Positions 9,638-18,824 of a stretch of 64,000 nt of DNA are shown here, piece after piece. This DNA is from Kribbella antiqua. GTDB lineage: Bacteria; Actinomycetota; Actinomycetes; Propionibacteriales; Kribbellaceae. How positions within the stretch are numbered: position 1 is the stretch's first letter; the number at the start of each line of letters is the position of its first letter. A model generated the notes under the pieces. It was not told the origin of the DNA. It saw only the letters and a list, made by a program, of their open reading frames with translations, and made no database searches. The position numbers and the translations under genes are program-made. The stretch is from NCBI RefSeq assembly GCF_004345665.1, contig NZ_SLWR01000001.1, forward strand, positions 744,001 to 808,000, given 5' to 3'.

Positions 9638-10414
9638 TCAGCTGAAGAAGACGTCGTAGGCCAGGCGGAGGATGAGGGCGGAGACTACGCAGAGGAAGAT
9701 GATGCGGACGAAGCGGCTGCCACGGGCTACGGCGGTGCGGGCGCCGAGGAGGCCGCCGAGCATGTTGGCGGCGCCCATGATCAGGCCGAGGGTCCACAGC
9801 GGGGCGCCGTGGACGGCGAAGATGATGATGGCGCCGAGGTTGGTGGCGACGTTGGCGATCTTCGCCTTCGCGCTCGCCTGCAGGAAGTTGTAACCGAGGA
9901 AACCGACCAGCGCGAAGATCAGGAACGATCCGGTCCCCGGGCCGACCGCGCCGTCGTAGAAGCCGATCAGTACGCCGACCCCAGCGGCGGCAACGTAGTG
10001 GTCGCGGCCGTCGAAGCGCAGCGCCGTCCGGGCGCCGAGCGATGGCTTCATCGCGGTGTAGATCGCGACCTCGATCAGCAGCACCAGCACGATCGGCTTG
10101 AACCACGCCATCGGGATCTTCGTCGCCACCAGCGCACCCGCGGCGGATCCGAGCCCGGCCAGAATCGCCAGCGGTACGACGGTTCGTTTGTCGGGCCGCA
10201 CCTTCACTCCGAAAGTCACCGCGGACGTCGCCGTACCGCACAACGAGGAGACCTTGTTCGTCGACAGGATCTGCGCCGGCGTCGCCCCCGGCAACCCGAG
10301 CAGCATCGCCGGCAGCTGGATCAGCCCACCGCCACCGACCACCGCGTCGATCCACCCCGCTGAGAACGCCGCCACCACCAGGAAGACGACCGTCCAGAAA
10401 GAAACGTCAGGCAC
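9638..10414 (-). CDS. TSUP family membrane transporter (TauE/SafE)
   Basis: 258 residues with about eight hydrophobic segments. The N-terminal GWIDAVVGGGGLIQLPAMLLG and the internal counterpart GFYDGAVGPGTGSFLIFALV are the paired motifs of the TauE/SafE (sulfite exporter-like) family, reflecting its inverted repeat fold. It should move a small organic or sulfur anion such as sulfite, sulfoacetate or sulfonate; the substrate is not readable from sequence. GTG start at 10414. Divergent to the GNAT gene that follows. Confidence 0.9.
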   Translation of the reverse strand: MPDVSFWTVVFLVVAAFSAGWIDAVVGGGGLIQLPAMLLGLPGATPAQILSTNKVSSLCGTATSAVTFGVKVRPDKRTVVPLAILAGLGSAAGALVATKIPMAWFKPIVLVLLIEVAIYTAMKPSLGARTALRFDGRDHYVAAAGVGVLIGFYDGAVGPGTGSFLIFALVGFLGYNFLQASAKAKIANVATNLGAIIIFAVHGAPLWTLGLIMGAANMLGGLLGARTAVARGSRFVRIIFLCVVSALILRLAYDVFFS

Positions 10415-10532
10415 GGCGCCGCCGCGATCGAGAAGAGGTCACGGACCGATGATCCGGTAATGACATTGTTCCACTCAACCCTTACACCGGGGAGTGAGAG
10501 ACAAACCACTTCGGCGATGCCACAGTGGGCAG

Positions 10533-11336
10533 ATGGCGTCGTCGATCCTGCCACCCGAAGGCGAAACCCTCGCCACCGGCTGGGAACCGGACCTTGCGCC
10601 GGCCGACTCACTCATCCGGCAGGCGGTGCTCGCACACGCTTCGTGGGCAACCGATGCCGCCCGGCGAGCAGGCAAGCCGTGGTACGACGGTGACGCGTGG
10701 GCCGGCGGCATCCTCGGCGACCGCGGCCCGCTCACCAACTGGGTCGTCGCGAAGCAGCCGGTCGATCCTGCCGAGATCATCCTCGACGCCGCCCGCGAGC
10801 TGCCGAACAACGTGCCCTACCTGTTCCTCAGTCCCTGGCCGACCCGCGATCTGCGCGAGCACGGCCTCGGCCTGGCCGGCCATCCGCCGCTCATGATGCG
10901 CCTCCCCAGCACGTCAACCACTCCACCGGTCACGGACCTCGAGATCCGCGAGATCACCGACGAGGCCGGCCTCGCGGACGCCGAACGAGTAGTGATCGAG
11001 GGCTACCCGTTCCCTGAGCTACAGCCGTTCCAGCCCGGCGCGCTCTACGACCCGACGTTCCTCGGCGGAGGGTCAACGATCTGGGTCGGGTACGACGGCG
11101 ACGTACCTCTAGCCACTGCGATCGCACACAACGCCGCCAGCCTGACACTCGTCGAAAACGTTGCCGTCATGCCCGCGGCGCGCGGCCGCGGCGGCGGCGC
11201 AGCTCTCACCTGGGCCGCCACAACCCACCATCCCGACCAGCCGGCAGCCGTCACAGCCAGCGACGCCGGCCAACCCGTCTACGAACGCCTCGGCTTCCTC
11301 CGCTTGGAACGCTGGACGGTGTGGGTCCGGCCCTAG
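10533..11336 (+). CDS. GNAT family N-acetyltransferase
   Basis: 267 residues. The C-terminal half is a GNAT fold: ENVAVMPAARGRGGGAALT (acetyl-CoA pyrophosphate loop) and the closing YERLGFLRLERWTVW. The N-terminal half is a GNAT-like arm without a clear second CoA site. Substrate unknown. I chose the ATG at 10533; an in-frame GTG at 10494 would add 13 residues of poor quality. The last four bases overlap the convergent HIT gene. Confidence 0.82.
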   Translation: MASSILPPEGETLATGWEPDLAPADSLIRQAVLAHASWATDAARRAGKPWYDGDAWAGGILGDRGPLTNWVVAKQPVDPAEIILDAARELPNNVPYLFLSPWPTRDLREHGLGLAGHPPLMMRLPSTSTTPPVTDLEIREITDEAGLADAERVVIEGYPFPELQPFQPGALYDPTFLGGGSTIWVGYDGDVPLATAIAHNAASLTLVENVAVMPAARGRGGGAALTWAATTHHPDQPAAVTASDAGQPVYERLGFLRLERWTVWVRP

Positions 11337-11758
11337 GCGCCGGGGCCGACGAGTTGCTGGTGCGTCTGGTCCAGCTTGTCCCGCGCGGCCTCGTCCGCCG
11401 TGAAGTCGGTCAGCCGACGGTCGCCACGCCAGCGTGGCACCAGATGGAAATGCAGATGGAAGACCTCCTGGCCTGCCGCGGCCCCGTTCGCCTGCAGCAG
11501 GCTGATCCCGTCAGCGTCGAGCCGGCTGGAGAGTAGCCGCGCGGTCTCCTGCAGCGCCGGCGCCAGCGCTGCCACCGCCTCGGGCGCACCTTCCGCGCCG
11601 AGATCGACGACATGCCGCCGCGGCACCACCAAGGTGTGTCCCACCCGAAGCGGCCGGATGTCCAGGAACGCACACGCGTCGTCGTCCTGGTACAGGAACC
11701 GGGCCGGCAACCGTCCCGCGACGATGCCACAGAACACGCACGAGTCGTCCACTGTCAT
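11333..11758 (-). CDS. HIT family nucleotide hydrolase/transferase
   Basis: 141 residues with the histidine triad HLHFHLVPRW (101-110), a CVFC zinc motif near the start (7-10) and the IRPLRVGHTLVVPRRH segment common to HIT proteins. It should hydrolyse an adenylylated or other nucleotide conjugate. The ATG at 11758 has a weak Shine-Dalgarno; a GTG at 11752 is preceded by AGGGG at good spacing and is an alternative start. It is the gene upstream of the proS terminator hairpin, so it is likely transcribed separately. Confidence 0.9.
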   Translation of the reverse strand: MTVDDSCVFCGIVAGRLPARFLYQDDDACAFLDIRPLRVGHTLVVPRRHVVDLGAEGAPEAVAALAPALQETARLLSSRLDADGISLLQANGAAAGQEVFHLHFHLVPRWRGDRRLTDFTADEAARDKLDQTHQQLVGPGA

Positions 11759-11770
11759 CCCCTGACGTGA

Positions 11771-11798
11771 CGCCGGGCCCCACAACAGGGGCCCGGCG
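11771..11798 (-). terminator. strong hairpin after proS
   Basis: CGCCGGGCCCC (11771-11781) and GGGGCCCGGCG (11788-11798) form a perfect 11-bp stem around the loop ACAACA, five bases beyond the proS stop. No T tract follows. It separates proS from the HIT gene. Confidence 0.7.
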
Positions 11799-11803
11799 AT
11801 GAG

Positions 11804-13567
11804 TCAGCCGCGAACGGTGGTGACCAGGTGGTCGACGACCTCGGCCACCGGGATGTCGGCGCGGTCGCCGGAGCGGCGGTCCTTGACCTCGATGGTGCCG
11901 TCCGCGAGGCCCTTGCCCACCACGGCGATCGTCGGCACGCCGAGAAGCTCGGCGTCCTTGAACTTCACGCCTGGGGAGACCTTCTCGCGGTCGTCGTAGA
12001 TCACCGACAGGCCGCGGGCCTCCAGCTCGGCGGCCAGCTCAGCCGCCTTCTCGAACACCTCGGAGTCCTTGCCGGTGGCAACGAGGTGGACGTCGGCCGG
12101 GCTGATCTCGCGAGGCCAGATCAGGCCGAGCTCGTCGTGGTTGCCCTCGGCGATGGCGGCCACCGCGCGGGTGACACCGACGCCGTACGAGCCCATCGTG
12201 ACGGTGACGAGCTTGCCGTTCTGGTCCAGCACCTTGAGGTCGAGCGCGTCGGCGTACTTCCGGCCGAGCTGGAAGATGTGGCCCATCTCGATGCCGCGCG
12301 CCGACTCCAGCGGACCGGAACCGTCGGGTGCCTCGTCGCCGTCGCGCACCTCGGCGGCCTGGATCGTGCCGTCGGCGGTGAAGTCGCGACCGTGGACCAG
12401 GTTCATCACGTGGAAGCCGGACCTGTCGGCACCCGTCACCCACGCCGAGCCCTCGGCGATCCTGGGGTCGAGCAGGTAGCGGATCCCGGAGGTGTTCTCC
12501 GAGCCGAGCACACCGGGACCGATGTAGCCCTTCGCCAGCGAGGGGAACTTCTCGAAGTCCGACTCCTCGAACGCGACGACCTCGGCGGGCTCCACCTGCG
12601 CGCCCAGCCGCTTCTCGTCGATCGCCCGGTCACCCGGTACGCCGATGGCCAGCGGCTCGCGGCTGCCGTCGGGGTGCACCAGCATGACGAGCACGTTCTT
12701 CAACGTGTCCGCCGCGGTCCACTCGCGGCCGTCCGTACGGGCGTGCTTCGCGTTCATCGCATCCACGAGCGTCTCGATCGTGGGGGTGTCCGGCGTGTCG
12801 ACCACCTCGGCGGCCGGCACCCCGGACGCGTCGACCGGCGCGGCCTGGGGAACCACCACCGCCTCGACGTTGGCGGCATACCCACCGGCCGAGCGGACGA
12901 AGGTGTCCTCACCGTTCTCCGCGATCGCCAGGAACTCCTCCGACCGCGAGCCACCCATCGCACCGGACATCGCCTTGACGATCACGTAGTCGAAGCCGAG
13001 CCGGTCGAAGATCTTGATGTACGCCTCGCGGTGCAGCTCGTACGACGCAGCCAGGCCCTCGTCGTCCACGTCGAACGAGTACGAGTCCTTCATCACGAAC
13101 TCGCGCCCGCGCAGCACCCCGGCCCGCGGCCGCGCCTCGTCGCGGTACTTGTTCTGGATCTGGTAGATCGACAGCGGCAGGTCCTTGTACGACGAGTAGA
13201 GCTCCTTCACGACGAGCGTGAACATCTCCTCGTGCGTCGGCCCGAGCAGCATGTCGGCGCCCTTGCGGTCCTTCAGCCGGAAGATGTTCGGCCCGTATTC
13301 GGTCCAGCGGCCGGTCGCCTCGTAGGGCTCGCGGGGCAGCAGCGCCGGGAACACCAGCTCCTGCGCGCCGATCGCGTCCATCTCCTCGCGCACGATCCGC
13401 TCGACGTTGCGCAGCACCCGCAGGCCCAGCGGCAGCCAGGTGTAGATCCCGGGCGCGGTCCGGCGGATGTACCCGGCGCGGACGAGCAACTTGTGGCTCG
13501 GGACCTCCGCGTCCGCCGGGTCCTCGCGAAGGGTGCGGAGGAACAGCGACGACATACGCAGAATCAC
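11804..13567 (-). CDS. proS: prolyl-tRNA synthetase
   Basis: 587 residues, the bacterial-type class II enzyme with an inserted editing domain between motifs 2 and 3. Visible motifs: [20 protein letters not shown] (motif 2), [12 protein letters not shown] and [10 protein letters not shown] (motif 3), and the C-terminal anticodon-binding domain ending in VEVVDHL-like sequence. The GTG at 13567 ([16 protein letters not shown]) has GGAG seven bases upstream and matches the start of mycobacterial ProS; the frame is open further upstream but that part is not protein-like. Confidence 0.97.
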   Translation of the reverse strand: MILRMSSLFLRTLREDPADAEVPSHKLLVRAGYIRRTAPGIYTWLPLGLRVLRNVERIVREEMDAIGAQELVFPALLPREPYEATGRWTEYGPNIFRLKDRKGADMLLGPTHEEMFTLVVKELYSSYKDLPLSIYQIQNKYRDEARPRAGVLRGREFVMKDSYSFDVDDEGLAASYELHREAYIKIFDRLGFDYVIVKAMSGAMGGSRSEEFLAIAENGEDTFVRSAGGYAANVEAVVVPQAAPVDASGVPAAEVVDTPDTPTIETLVDAMNAKHARTDGREWTAADTLKNVLVMLVHPDGSREPLAIGVPGDRAIDEKRLGAQVEPAEVVAFEESDFEKFPSLAKGYIGPGVLGSENTSGIRYLLDPRIAEGSAWVTGADRSGFHVMNLVHGRDFTADGTIQAAEVRDGDEAPDGSGPLESARGIEMGHIFQLGRKYADALDLKVLDQNGKLVTVTMGSYGVGVTRAVAAIAEGNHDELGLIWPREISPADVHLVATGKDSEVFEKAAELAAELEARGLSVIYDDREKVSPGVKFKDAELLGVPTIAVVGKGLADGTIEVKDRRSGDRADIPVAEVVDHLVTTVRG

Positions 13568-13702
13568 GGGAGTCTCCAAAACGCCTGAGCAAAGATGGAT
13601 GAAACAACGGACGTCACAGAGGATATCCGCCCGGCGCCAATGCTCTCGACACGTTATCCACAGCCCCACCGGGACGTCGTGCCACGGAGCATAGCGGAGC
13701 CA

Positions 13703-15019
13703 CTACCCAGAGGTAGCCGGCAGCTTCCCGTACGGCGCCGCCGCGGCCTGGGCCGCGTAAACCAACGCTGGTTTCAGCTTCGGCCAGAACGTCGACGAGA
13801 CGCACGAGTACGCGGGCAGGAAGCCCGCGCACGACCCCGAGGCAGAGCCGATCTCGAAGGTGTACGCCGGTACGCCGCGGGTGCCGTAGAGCCAGTCGTC
13901 GGTCGTGCCCGGCGCGAAGTACCCGACGCCGCCGTCGCCCGTCGACACCGGGTACCCGGTGAAGCCGCTCATCTTCTTGCCCAGGGCAACCAAGGCCGCG
14001 CGGTCCGGCGCCGCCGTGTTGGTGTAGCCCCAGGGCGCCAGGATGTCGTTGCCGAAACTGTGCAGGCTCAGCATCACCCCGGTCGTGCCCGCGGCCGCCG
14101 GCTCGTCCACGCCGCCCTTGGTGTCGCGGAAGATCTTGTCCAGGAATCCTTGCATCGCGACGGTTTCGGGCTCGGACATCGCCTTCGCTCCCGGATAGGT
14201 CTCGTCACACGGCCCGCCATGATCGACGTCCCACTGGAACGACGAGTTCCGGTTCAGATCGACCCCGGAGTCGCCGGCGCGGCACCCGCCCGCGCTGTTG
14301 TCGACGTTCTTCCGCTGCAGGACCGGACGACTCGGGTTCGACGCGACCACGTCAACGCCGTCCGGGTTCGCGATCGGCACGACCCACAGCTCCCGGGTGT
14401 CGAGCAATTCGGTGATCTCCGGGTCCTCGCCGTACGACGAAACGAGCAGGTCGATCCACCGATACGCGATCTCCCCGGTCGCGATCTCCCGCGCGTGCAT
14501 CTGCGTGTGCAGCACGAACCTGGGCTTCTTCCCGCTGCTGTTCAGTGCACAATCACCTGCCGTCAGCTTGGTGATGCACAACGCCTGGATGTCGTGCCCG
14601 CCCTGGCCTCGAGCCTTCTTCCACGAGTCGCCGATGTCGTACAGCTTCACCAACTCCGGATGCTTGGCGGCGACCGCCGCGTTGTGCTGCTCGTGGCCAG
14701 CCGTGGTGTGGTAGCCGCCGTAGTACGTCGCTCCGCCAGGTTCCGAGCGGGGCGCGGGCTGATAGACATTGCCGGTCTTCCCCAGTACGACGCCCGCCGC
14801 GCGCAGTCGCTCCGCCTCGGCGGGTGTGGCCACGAGTTGTCCGTGGCTCACGTCGTACCCCTGCCGGATCAGGCTCGCGGCTGTGACACCGGCGGGCAGC
14901 CGCATCGAGTAGTACGACGGGTCCGACGTACCGGAGGAGAAACCGGTGACAGCCAGAAAGACGATCGCAAAGCTGCACAGGGGGACGACGACTCTTCGCA
15001 TCTCACGACGTAACCCCAT
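13703..15019 (-). CDS. secreted M14 family zinc carboxypeptidase
   Basis: 438 residues. A basic start and hydrophobic stretch (about 8-26) form a signal peptide. The M14 zinc ligands His175 and Glu178 lie in HAREIATGE, the third ligand in LSLHSFG, the substrate Asn-Arg in GVDLNRN, and the catalytic Glu in YTFEIG. It is expected to trim C-terminal residues from peptides outside the cell. An ATG at 15001 is an alternative start that leaves a good signal peptide. It is followed at 135 bases by proS on the same strand. Confidence 0.93.
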   Translation of the reverse strand: MGLRREMRRVVVPLCSFAIVFLAVTGFSSGTSDPSYYSMRLPAGVTAASLIRQGYDVSHGQLVATPAEAERLRAAGVVLGKTGNVYQPAPRSEPGGATYYGGYHTTAGHEQHNAAVAAKHPELVKLYDIGDSWKKARGQGGHDIQALCITKLTAGDCALNSSGKKPRFVLHTQMHAREIATGEIAYRWIDLLVSSYGEDPEITELLDTRELWVVPIANPDGVDVVASNPSRPVLQRKNVDNSAGGCRAGDSGVDLNRNSSFQWDVDHGGPCDETYPGAKAMSEPETVAMQGFLDKIFRDTKGGVDEPAAAGTTGVMLSLHSFGNDILAPWGYTNTAAPDRAALVALGKKMSGFTGYPVSTGDGGVGYFAPGTTDDWLYGTRGVPAYTFEIGSASGSCAGFLPAYSCVSSTFWPKLKPALVYAAQAAAAPYGKLPATSG

Positions 15020-15055
15020 CAGCCGTCACCGTCGGATCACGGTGAGCGCCCAGTA

Positions 15056-15880
15056 TCAGAACAGGATCGTCGCGAAGGTCTCGATCGTCCGGAAGCCGAC
15101 CCGTTCGTACGCCGCCCGGGCCGGCGTATTGAAGGCGTTCACGTACAACGTCACCACCGGCGTGATCTGCCGGGCCAGCTCGACCACCGCCGCCATTCCC
15201 GGCGCCGCCAATCCCTGCCCGCGGAACTCCGGATCCACCCAGACCCCCTGGATCTGGCACACCCCAGAGCCCACCGAGCCGACCTCGGCCTTGAACAGGA
15301 CCCTGCCGTCCTCGATCCGGGCGAACGCACGCCCGGACCGGATCAGCTCCGCCACCCGCGACCGGTAGAACGTCCCGTCCGGCCCGGTCTGCGGCGGTAC
15401 GCCGACCTCCTCGGTGTACATGGCCACACAGGCCGGGTAGAGGATTGGCAGCTCGACCGGCTCGACCGCCCGGACCAGCGGGTCGGGAGCGATCGCCGGC
15501 GCGTCCTCGATCACCATGAACGGCTGGTCGTCCCGGATCTCGCGGGCCGGACCCCAGTGCGGTTCGAGGATGCTCCAGAGCAGCTCGACGTCACGGGCCG
15601 GCCCGAGGATCTGGAAGCAGTTGCGGCCGCGACGCAAGGCGTACGCCGCGAACGCGCGCAGCGCCGCATCGTCCGCGCCCACCGGCACCATGTTGCCGCC
15701 CGCATGGCACAGTGCCTCGAGTACGCCCTTCTCGACGTACCCCCAGACCTCGGCACCCCGCCGTGGGTCGAGTCCGGAAGCCTGCACCAGGCTGTCGACG
15801 AACACGTTGACGACCGGGTCGCGGGCGATCACCGCACGCGCCGCCGCGAGGTCACGAGGACCGAGAACCCGTACGCCCAC
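15056..15880 (-). CDS. DUF4081 GNAT family N-acetyltransferase
   Basis: 274 residues: an N-terminal DUF4081 arm (ARDPVVNVFVDSLV...) and a C-terminal GNAT domain with VWVDPEFRGQGLAAPGM and FNTPARAAYERVGF. The family is typical of actinobacteria; in Mycobacterium tuberculosis the equivalent gene (Rv2867c) sits next to ispG, rip1 and dxr. Here it has the same direction as that trio but is separated from ispG by about 6 kb of accessory genes. The acetyl acceptor is unknown. Confidence 0.9.
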   Translation of the reverse strand: MGVRVLGPRDLAAARAVIARDPVVNVFVDSLVQASGLDPRRGAEVWGYVEKGVLEALCHAGGNMVPVGADDAALRAFAAYALRRGRNCFQILGPARDVELLWSILEPHWGPAREIRDDQPFMVIEDAPAIAPDPLVRAVEPVELPILYPACVAMYTEEVGVPPQTGPDGTFYRSRVAELIRSGRAFARIEDGRVLFKAEVGSVGSGVCQIQGVWVDPEFRGQGLAAPGMAAVVELARQITPVVTLYVNAFNTPARAAYERVGFRTIETFATILF

Positions 15881-15907
15881 GCGCAGAACCTAGCGGATGA
15901 AGACCCG

Positions 15908-17176
15908 TCAGGCTCGCAATGGGTCATGCCCAGGGTCGTGGTTGGCGGCGATCCGACGCAACGGCGAGGTCCAGGCGACGACCGCACCGACGAACCCGAA
16001 GACACCCATGACGACCATCGCGGTGCGGATGCCGTAGTGGCTCCCGAGCACGCCACCGGTGATCGAGCCGAGCGTCCACCCGACTCCCCACGACAGCATC
16101 CGGCCGGCCGTGTTGACCCGGCCGAGCAACTGCTCCGGCGTCACCTGCTGCCGGTACGAGATCGAGTTGACGATCACCAGGATGTACGCCGAACCCCACA
16201 ACAGCAGGGCGATCGCGGCCAGCTCCCAGCGCGGCACCAACGCGGTGACGATGCCGAGCACCGCGGAGGTGGGTACGGCGTAGAGCGTGATCGCCGCCGG
16301 CGCCAACCGCTTGAGCAGACGCGGCAGCCCGACCGCGGCCACCAGTCCCCCGATCCCCCACGCGCCCCACACGATCCCGAACCGAACCCCGGACGTACCG
16401 ACGTGAAGGATCCGGTCACACCACACCACCATCAGCCCGACGAACCCACCGCCCGCGAACGACTGCAGCGTGCCGATCATCGTCATCGTGCGTACGCCCG
16501 GATGCCGGACCAGGAAGCGAATCCCTTCGGCGATGTCGGCGAGGAGCACCCGCGGCCGCAACGGCGCTTGTCCCGCCCGCGGCTCGGACAGCGCCCGGAC
16601 GATCGCGCGGACGGCGATCGCGGACGCGACGAAGCTCAACGCATCCAGAGCGAGCAGGTCGGCCGGATTCAGCACCGCCAGCGCGAGGCCGGCGAGCGTC
16701 GGGACGAACAACTCGATCAGGCTCGAGGCGGTCCAGACCGCCGAGTTCGCCTGGGCCACCCGCGCGCGGCCGACCAGCACCGGCAGGGCCCCGAAGTTCG
16801 CGCCGTCGAAGAACGAATAGACGGCTTGCACCGTGAACGCGACCACGAGCGCATGGACGACAGTCAGTACGCCGAGCAGATGCGCGAGCGGGATCGAGCC
16901 GACCACGACCGCGTTGACCAGATCCGCGGACACCATCACCCGGCGCCGATTCCACCGGTCGGAAAGCGCCCCGGCGAACAGCCCGGTGACCAGGTACGGC
17001 GCCGCCTCGAGCGCCGTCACCGATGCCGTTAGCAAGGTCGAGCCGCTCAGCCGGTAGACGAGTACTGGCATCGCGACCGCGGTGATCATCGACCCGGTGA
17101 ACGACAACGTCCGGGCCAGCCAGTACCGGCGGAAGTCGGGATCATCCCGCAACCGTTCAGGCAGCGTCGCCGTCAT
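15908..17176 (-). CDS. MFS transporter
   Basis: 422 residues with about 12 hydrophobic segments, the MFS motif A-like GALSDRWNRRRVMV after segment 2 and PEQLLGRVNTAGRM at the equivalent place in the second half; the pattern fits the MFS_3 drug/enterobactin exporter group. The ATG at 17176 overlaps the stop of the upstream 36-codon remnant (ATGA). It is the last gene of the four-member overlapping chain starting with the RHH regulator, so its expression is probably set by that regulator. Confidence 0.9.
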   Translation of the reverse strand: MTATLPERLRDDPDFRRYWLARTLSFTGSMITAVAMPVLVYRLSGSTLLTASVTALEAAPYLVTGLFAGALSDRWNRRRVMVSADLVNAVVVGSIPLAHLLGVLTVVHALVVAFTVQAVYSFFDGANFGALPVLVGRARVAQANSAVWTASSLIELFVPTLAGLALAVLNPADLLALDALSFVASAIAVRAIVRALSEPRAGQAPLRPRVLLADIAEGIRFLVRHPGVRTMTMIGTLQSFAGGGFVGLMVVWCDRILHVGTSGVRFGIVWGAWGIGGLVAAVGLPRLLKRLAPAAITLYAVPTSAVLGIVTALVPRWELAAIALLLWGSAYILVIVNSISYRQQVTPEQLLGRVNTAGRMLSWGVGWTLGSITGGVLGSHYGIRTAMVVMGVFGFVGAVVAWTSPLRRIAANHDPGHDPLRA

Positions 17177-17283
17177 GTCGTCGTCGTGAGGTCGAGGCGC
17201 AGCCACATCAGCTCGACGCCGAGGTCGCGGTCCGGTGTCTCGCTGGGCTCCCCGAAACCGTTCGCACGGTAGAAGCCGATCAT
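17173..17283 (-). pseudogene. GNAT acetyltransferase C-terminal remnant (36 codons)
   Basis: The reading frame [20 protein letters not shown] and onward ends in GVELMWLRLDLTTTT. The I-x-F-Y-x-x-x-G-F motif followed by a short beta strand is the usual C-terminus of GNAT enzymes, but nothing of the CoA-binding core remains. Its ATG overlaps the VOC gene stop and its own stop overlaps the MFS start, both as ATGA, so it still works as a translational bridge. Likely left by deletion of a full acetyltransferase gene. Confidence 0.6.
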
Positions 17284-17918
17284 CCGTGCACCACCACCGG
17301 CTGGCCGTCCGGGTCCACGATCTCGAGCTGGTCGTCGGTCCGGGTCACCTGGTAGCCGTCCAACCGTCGCCGTACCTCTTCCAGGTCCTCCGTCGTGGTC
17401 AGATCCAGTCGTACGGCGAACTCGCCCGAAGTGAAGCGGACCGGCGACTCCACGCCCAGGGTCTCCAGGAACCGCTCCCACGCCGCCTGGTCGATCACAG
17501 TGAGCTGTGGTGTGACCGACCAGCGCTGGTCGGGTTGTGAGTCGTGCGACTGGTAGCCGTACAGATCCTTGCTGCGCTCGTCGATCCAGATCTTCTGCCC
17601 GTCCGGTCCGGTCAGCGAGAGCACGCGTCCGAACGCCTCGTCGAAGACCGTCGCATCGTCGTACCCGGCACTCTCGAGCGTCTCCTTGAGCGCGTCGACG
17701 TCCTCCGCCTCGAAGGCGAGGTTGGTCTGCCCGTGCGGCGCTTTGCTGTCGCTCCGCTCGGCGTCGTGCAGCGCGATCATGCCGCTGCCGGCCACCAGTT
17801 CCACCCACACGCCCGATTCGGACGTGATCCGGGGACGCAACCCCAGCGTCTCCAGAAACGACCGCATCGCCGCCGTGTCGTCGGTGAACCGTAGCGGCCG
17901 GATCACAACCCCGTTCAT
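17280..17918 (-). CDS. VOC (glyoxalase-fold) family protein, two domains
   Basis: 212 residues made of two VOC modules: the first opens with [20 protein letters not shown] and ends near [10 protein letters not shown], the second opens near [20 protein letters not shown] and ends with [13 protein letters not shown] proteins bind metals or sequester small ligands; the absence of clear His/Glu metal ligands in both modules points to a binding or resistance function. ATG at 17918 overlaps the RHH gene stop (ATGA). Confidence 0.8.
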   Translation of the reverse strand: MNGVVIRPLRFTDDTAAMRSFLETLGLRPRITSESGVWVELVAGSGMIALHDAERSDSKAPHGQTNLAFEAEDVDALKETLESAGYDDATVFDEAFGRVLSLTGPDGQKIWIDERSKDLYGYQSHDSQPDQRWSVTPQLTVIDQAAWERFLETLGVESPVRFTSGEFAVRLDLTTTEDLEEVRRRLDGYQVTRTDDQLEIVDPDGQPVVVHG

Positions 17919-18079
17919 CCCCGGGCCTCCCCATGCTTGTCCAGGTACTCGGTCAAGGCCTGCTCCACCAATGCGGACAGGCTCGCCGACTCGTCGATCG
18001 CCTTGTGCTTGATCCGGCGAATCAGCTCAGGCGGCAGATACACATTGAACTGCGCCTTCTTGCCAGTGAAGTCAGCCAT
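17915..18079 (-). CDS. ribbon-helix-helix (CopG/Arc type) DNA-binding protein
   Basis: 54 residues, beginning [20 protein letters not shown]. The beta strand AQFNVYLP, helix [13 protein letters not shown] and helix [14 protein letters not shown] give the RHH_1 fold; two chains would form a DNA-binding beta sheet. It is the first gene of a chain (RHH, VOC, GNAT remnant, MFS) in which every junction is a 4-nt ATGA overlap. Directly upstream are four 8-bp iterons, making autoregulation likely. RHH proteins also serve as antitoxins, but no toxin gene follows here. Confidence 0.85.
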   Translation of the reverse strand: MADFTGKKAQFNVYLPPELIRRIKHKAIDESASLSALVEQALTEYLDKHGEARG

Positions 18080-18080
18080 G

Positions 18081-18112
18081 GCTATATTGCTAGCATCCTA
18101 GACAGCTACCAG
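18081..18112. promoter_or_regulatory. four 8-bp iterons between RHH and VOC genes, candidate RHH operator
   Basis: On the plus strand (G/C)CTA occurs at 18081, 18089, 18097 and 18105, exactly eight bases apart (GCTATATT, GCTAGCAT, CCTAGACA, GCTACCAG). The run fills most of the 51-bp divergent promoter. Short, close-set repeats of this kind are the usual targets of RHH repressors. Confidence 0.6.
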
Positions 18113-18130
18113 TCAACTCAGGAGACGACG

Positions 18131-18499
18131 ATGAACCTGCGCTTCGACCACCTCGGTCTGCTCTCCGACACGGCCGCGAAGAACCAGGAGATCGCCGAGT
18201 TCTTCGCCGGCGTGCTCGGCCTGGAGATCTCCGGCAACGCCGCCGAGGGCTATGCCGAGGTGAAGGCCGGCGCGATGACGATCGCGCTGCACACCGGCGC
18301 GATGGTCGACGACTTCGGCTCGCACGGCGGCACGCTCTTGCAGTTCAGCAGCGACGACGTACGGGCCGACATCGAGGAGATCCGGCGCCGCGGCGGGAAC
18401 ATCGTCCTCGAGCCGGTCGAGACCGACTGGGGTACGACGTCCGCCTACGTCGCCGGACCGCACGGCGTACTGGTGGAGCTCTACAAGTTCACTGCATGA
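18131..18499 (+). CDS. VOC (glyoxalase-fold) family protein
   Basis: 122 residues, a single VOC module: MNLRFDHLGLLSD at the start (with a His in the usual first metal position), HTGAMVDD in the middle and GPHGVLVELYKF at the end with the Glu of the last metal position. The ATG at 18131 has AGGAG at good spacing. Function unknown; it could act on the same compound as the divergent VOC-MFS operon. It ends 11 bases inside the convergent thioredoxin gene. Confidence 0.85.
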   Translation: MNLRFDHLGLLSDTAAKNQEIAEFFAGVLGLEISGNAAEGYAEVKAGAMTIALHTGAMVDDFGSHGGTLLQFSSDDVRADIEEIRRRGGNIVLEPVETDWGTTSAYVAGPHGVLVELYKFTA

Positions 18500-18824
18500 C
18501 CAGCAGGGCGTCGTCGATCTCCTTGAGCAGCTTGGCTTTCGGGCGGGCGCCGACGACGGACCAGATCACCTCGCCGCGGTGGAACAGCATCAGCGTCGGC
18601 AACGCCATCACCCGGTAGCGCGCCGAGATCGACGGGTTCTCGTCGGAGTTCAGCTTCACCACGGTGAGCTGATCGTTGCGTTCGGCCCCGATCTGGGCGA
18701 GCACCGGGGCGATCTGGTGGCACGGCGGGCACCACTGCGCCCAGAAGTCCACCAGCACCGGCTTGTCGGAGCGCAGTACCGTCTGGTCGAAGGTCGTCTC
18801 GTCGACCGCCTGCAGGTCACTCAT
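18489..18824 (-). CDS. thioredoxin-like protein with WCPPC active site
   Basis: 111 residues, a complete thioredoxin fold with the active site WCPPC at 31-35 instead of the usual WCGPC, and the cis-proline loop MALPTLML. Pro at the third position is expected to shift the redox potential compared with classical thioredoxin. The ATG at 18824 overlaps the MerR gene stop (ATGA) and has GGAGGACG upstream. Coupled to a cysteine-bearing MerR regulator, it probably belongs to a redox or electrophile stress response. Confidence 0.92.
   Translation of the reverse strand: MSDLQAVDETTFDQTVLRSDKPVLVDFWAQWCPPCHQIAPVLAQIGAERNDQLTVVKLNSDENPSISARYRVMALPTLMLFHRGEVIWSVVGARPKAKLLKEIDDALLVMQ

Noticed and set aside
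13568..13669. N-terminal extension of ProS
   Set aside because: The GTG at 13567 has a ribosome binding site and matches known ProS starts; upstream residues are not like the family.
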